From: Sphingomonas bacterium
Lineage (GTDB): Bacteria; Pseudomonadota; Alphaproteobacteria; Sphingomonadales; Sphingomonadaceae
DNA length: 34,490 bases
NCBI RefSeq assembly: GCF_028292945.1
Contig: NZ_JAQGLJ010000037.1
Location: 1 to 34,490 of the forward strand
Reading direction: 5' to 3'
Shown piece by piece: positions 34,201-34,490 of the stretch. Each line of letters opens with the position of its first letter. Position 1 is the stretch's first letter. The notes under the pieces are model-generated. The model worked only from the letters and a program-made list of their open reading frames with translations, ran no database searches and was not told where the DNA came from. The position numbers and the translations under genes are program-made.

Positions 34201-34277
34201 GGCGAAGTAGCTCAGCTGGTTAGAGCACGGGAATCATAATCCTGGGGTCGGGGGTTCAAGTCCCTCCTTCGCTACCA
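34201..34277 (+). tRNA. tRNA-Met(CAT), probably elongator
   Basis: Complete cloverleaf: acceptor GGCGAAG paired with CTTCGCT (one G-T), T8 A9, D arm GCTC...GAGC, anticodon arm CGGGA-ATCATAA-TCCTG with anticodon CAT, T arm with TTCAAGT, discriminator A and encoded CCA. The body resembles elongator tRNA-Met; the lysidine-modified tRNA-Ile with CAT cannot be fully excluded. Its 3' half is overlapped by the recombinase-like reading frame on the other strand. Confidence 0.95.
34234..34277. other. Likely attachment site in the 3' half of tRNA-Met
   Basis: The recombinase-like gene ends within the tRNA, from anticodon loop to CCA end, as expected when an element has integrated there and restored the tRNA 3' part. 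The second copy of the att core would be at the far end of the element, outside this window. Confidence 0.45.
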
Positions 34278-34490
34278 ACGTATGCGCCAGAGGCGCTCTC
34301 CTTTGAGGTGTGCCGCCCGTGTTCAGGGCGGCTTCGAGTGAGCCAACGAGGGTGATGGAATGGCCATCGCTCGTCGGCGTGACGTCGACGAGATCGACCA
34401 GCGCTCGCAACTCTGCGCGGATGGCGTCCGACACCAGCTCGCCCTTGTCGAGCGCGGCGATCAGCGCCCGGACCCGCGCTCGATAAGCGG
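34234..34490 (-). CDS. Serine-recombinase-type integrase, C-terminal part (runs off window)
   Basis: The frame is open from the window's right edge to a stop inside the tRNA-Met gene. The visible 84 residues show the charged helical segment typical of the C-terminus of large serine recombinases (YRARVRALIAALDKGELVSD, AELRALVDLVDVTPT) and then a beta-type stretch (GHSITLVGSLEAALN). The final LVAKEGLEPPTPGL is simply the tRNA read backwards, a known ending of integrases sitting at tRNA genes. The N-terminal catalytic domain lies outside the window, so the class is inferred. The GTG at 34434 is not the true start. Confidence 0.7.
   Translation of the reverse strand, partial: AYRARVRALIAALDKGELVSDAIRAELRALVDLVDVTPTSDGHSITLVGSLEAALNTGGTPQRRAPLAHTLVAKEGLEPPTPGL

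Noticed and set aside
34234..34434. Independent 66-residue protein ending in KEGLEPPTPGL
   Set aside because: The frame is open to the window edge and the ending is antisense tRNA; it is better read as the C-terminus of a recombinase.

Overview
The window looks like a chromosomal segment of a high-G+C alphaproteobacterium of the Sphingomonadales type (Sphingomonas or a close relative). The reasons are the protein families and their wording, the many GTGA/ATGA-type gene overlaps and GTG/TTG starts, the dispersed palindromic repeats typical of sphingomonads, and the mix of ATP12, TonB-receptor and type II secretion genes. No identification to species is possible from sequence reading alone.

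Left part (1-6461): fumC, a 66-residue glycine-rich protein and gmk run rightward. A tightly overlapped leftward operon meets gmk tail to tail: an RluC/D-type pseudouridine synthase, a PaiB-like FMN-binding protein, a HAD-type phosphatase that lacks the middle of its fold, a small membrane protein and the F1-ATPase assembly chaperone ATP12. Next come a leftward lipoprotein and a divergent 73-residue membrane protein.

Centre-left (6462-11093): a secreted glycine-zipper protein with its own terminator is followed by about 1.1 kb without a credible gene. That stretch holds a DnaA-box sequence, then about 600 bases that can fold into many tetraloop-capped hairpins and end in a good intrinsic terminator (a candidate unclassified structured RNA), then a 168-base inverted-repeat element. 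A TRIC-family membrane protein, a stand-alone BLUF blue-light sensor and the signal peptide peptidase SppA complete this part.

Centre (11304-27917): an outer-membrane-type lipoprotein and a 922-residue TonB-dependent receptor lie together. They face a 2OG-Fe(II) prolyl-4-hydroxylase-like oxygenase, which is divergent from a complete type II secretion operon gspCDEFGHIJKLMN (no gspO prepilin peptidase in view). Dispersed palindromic repeats have repeatedly landed at gene starts of this operon. They lie between D/E and E/F, where their arms appear to supply Shine-Dalgarno sequences, and inside gspG and gspJ, where they lengthen the prepilin leader.

Right part (28103-34490): tRNA-His, a leucine/valine-type dehydrogenase, a CcmI-like TPR protein, a DUF3072 protein, alanine dehydrogenase, the potassium transporter Kup and a 2'-5' RNA ligase-like protein. 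At the edge, tRNA-Met(CAT) is overlapped on the opposite strand by the 3' end of a serine-recombinase-type gene that runs off the window. This marks the probable border of an integrated element.
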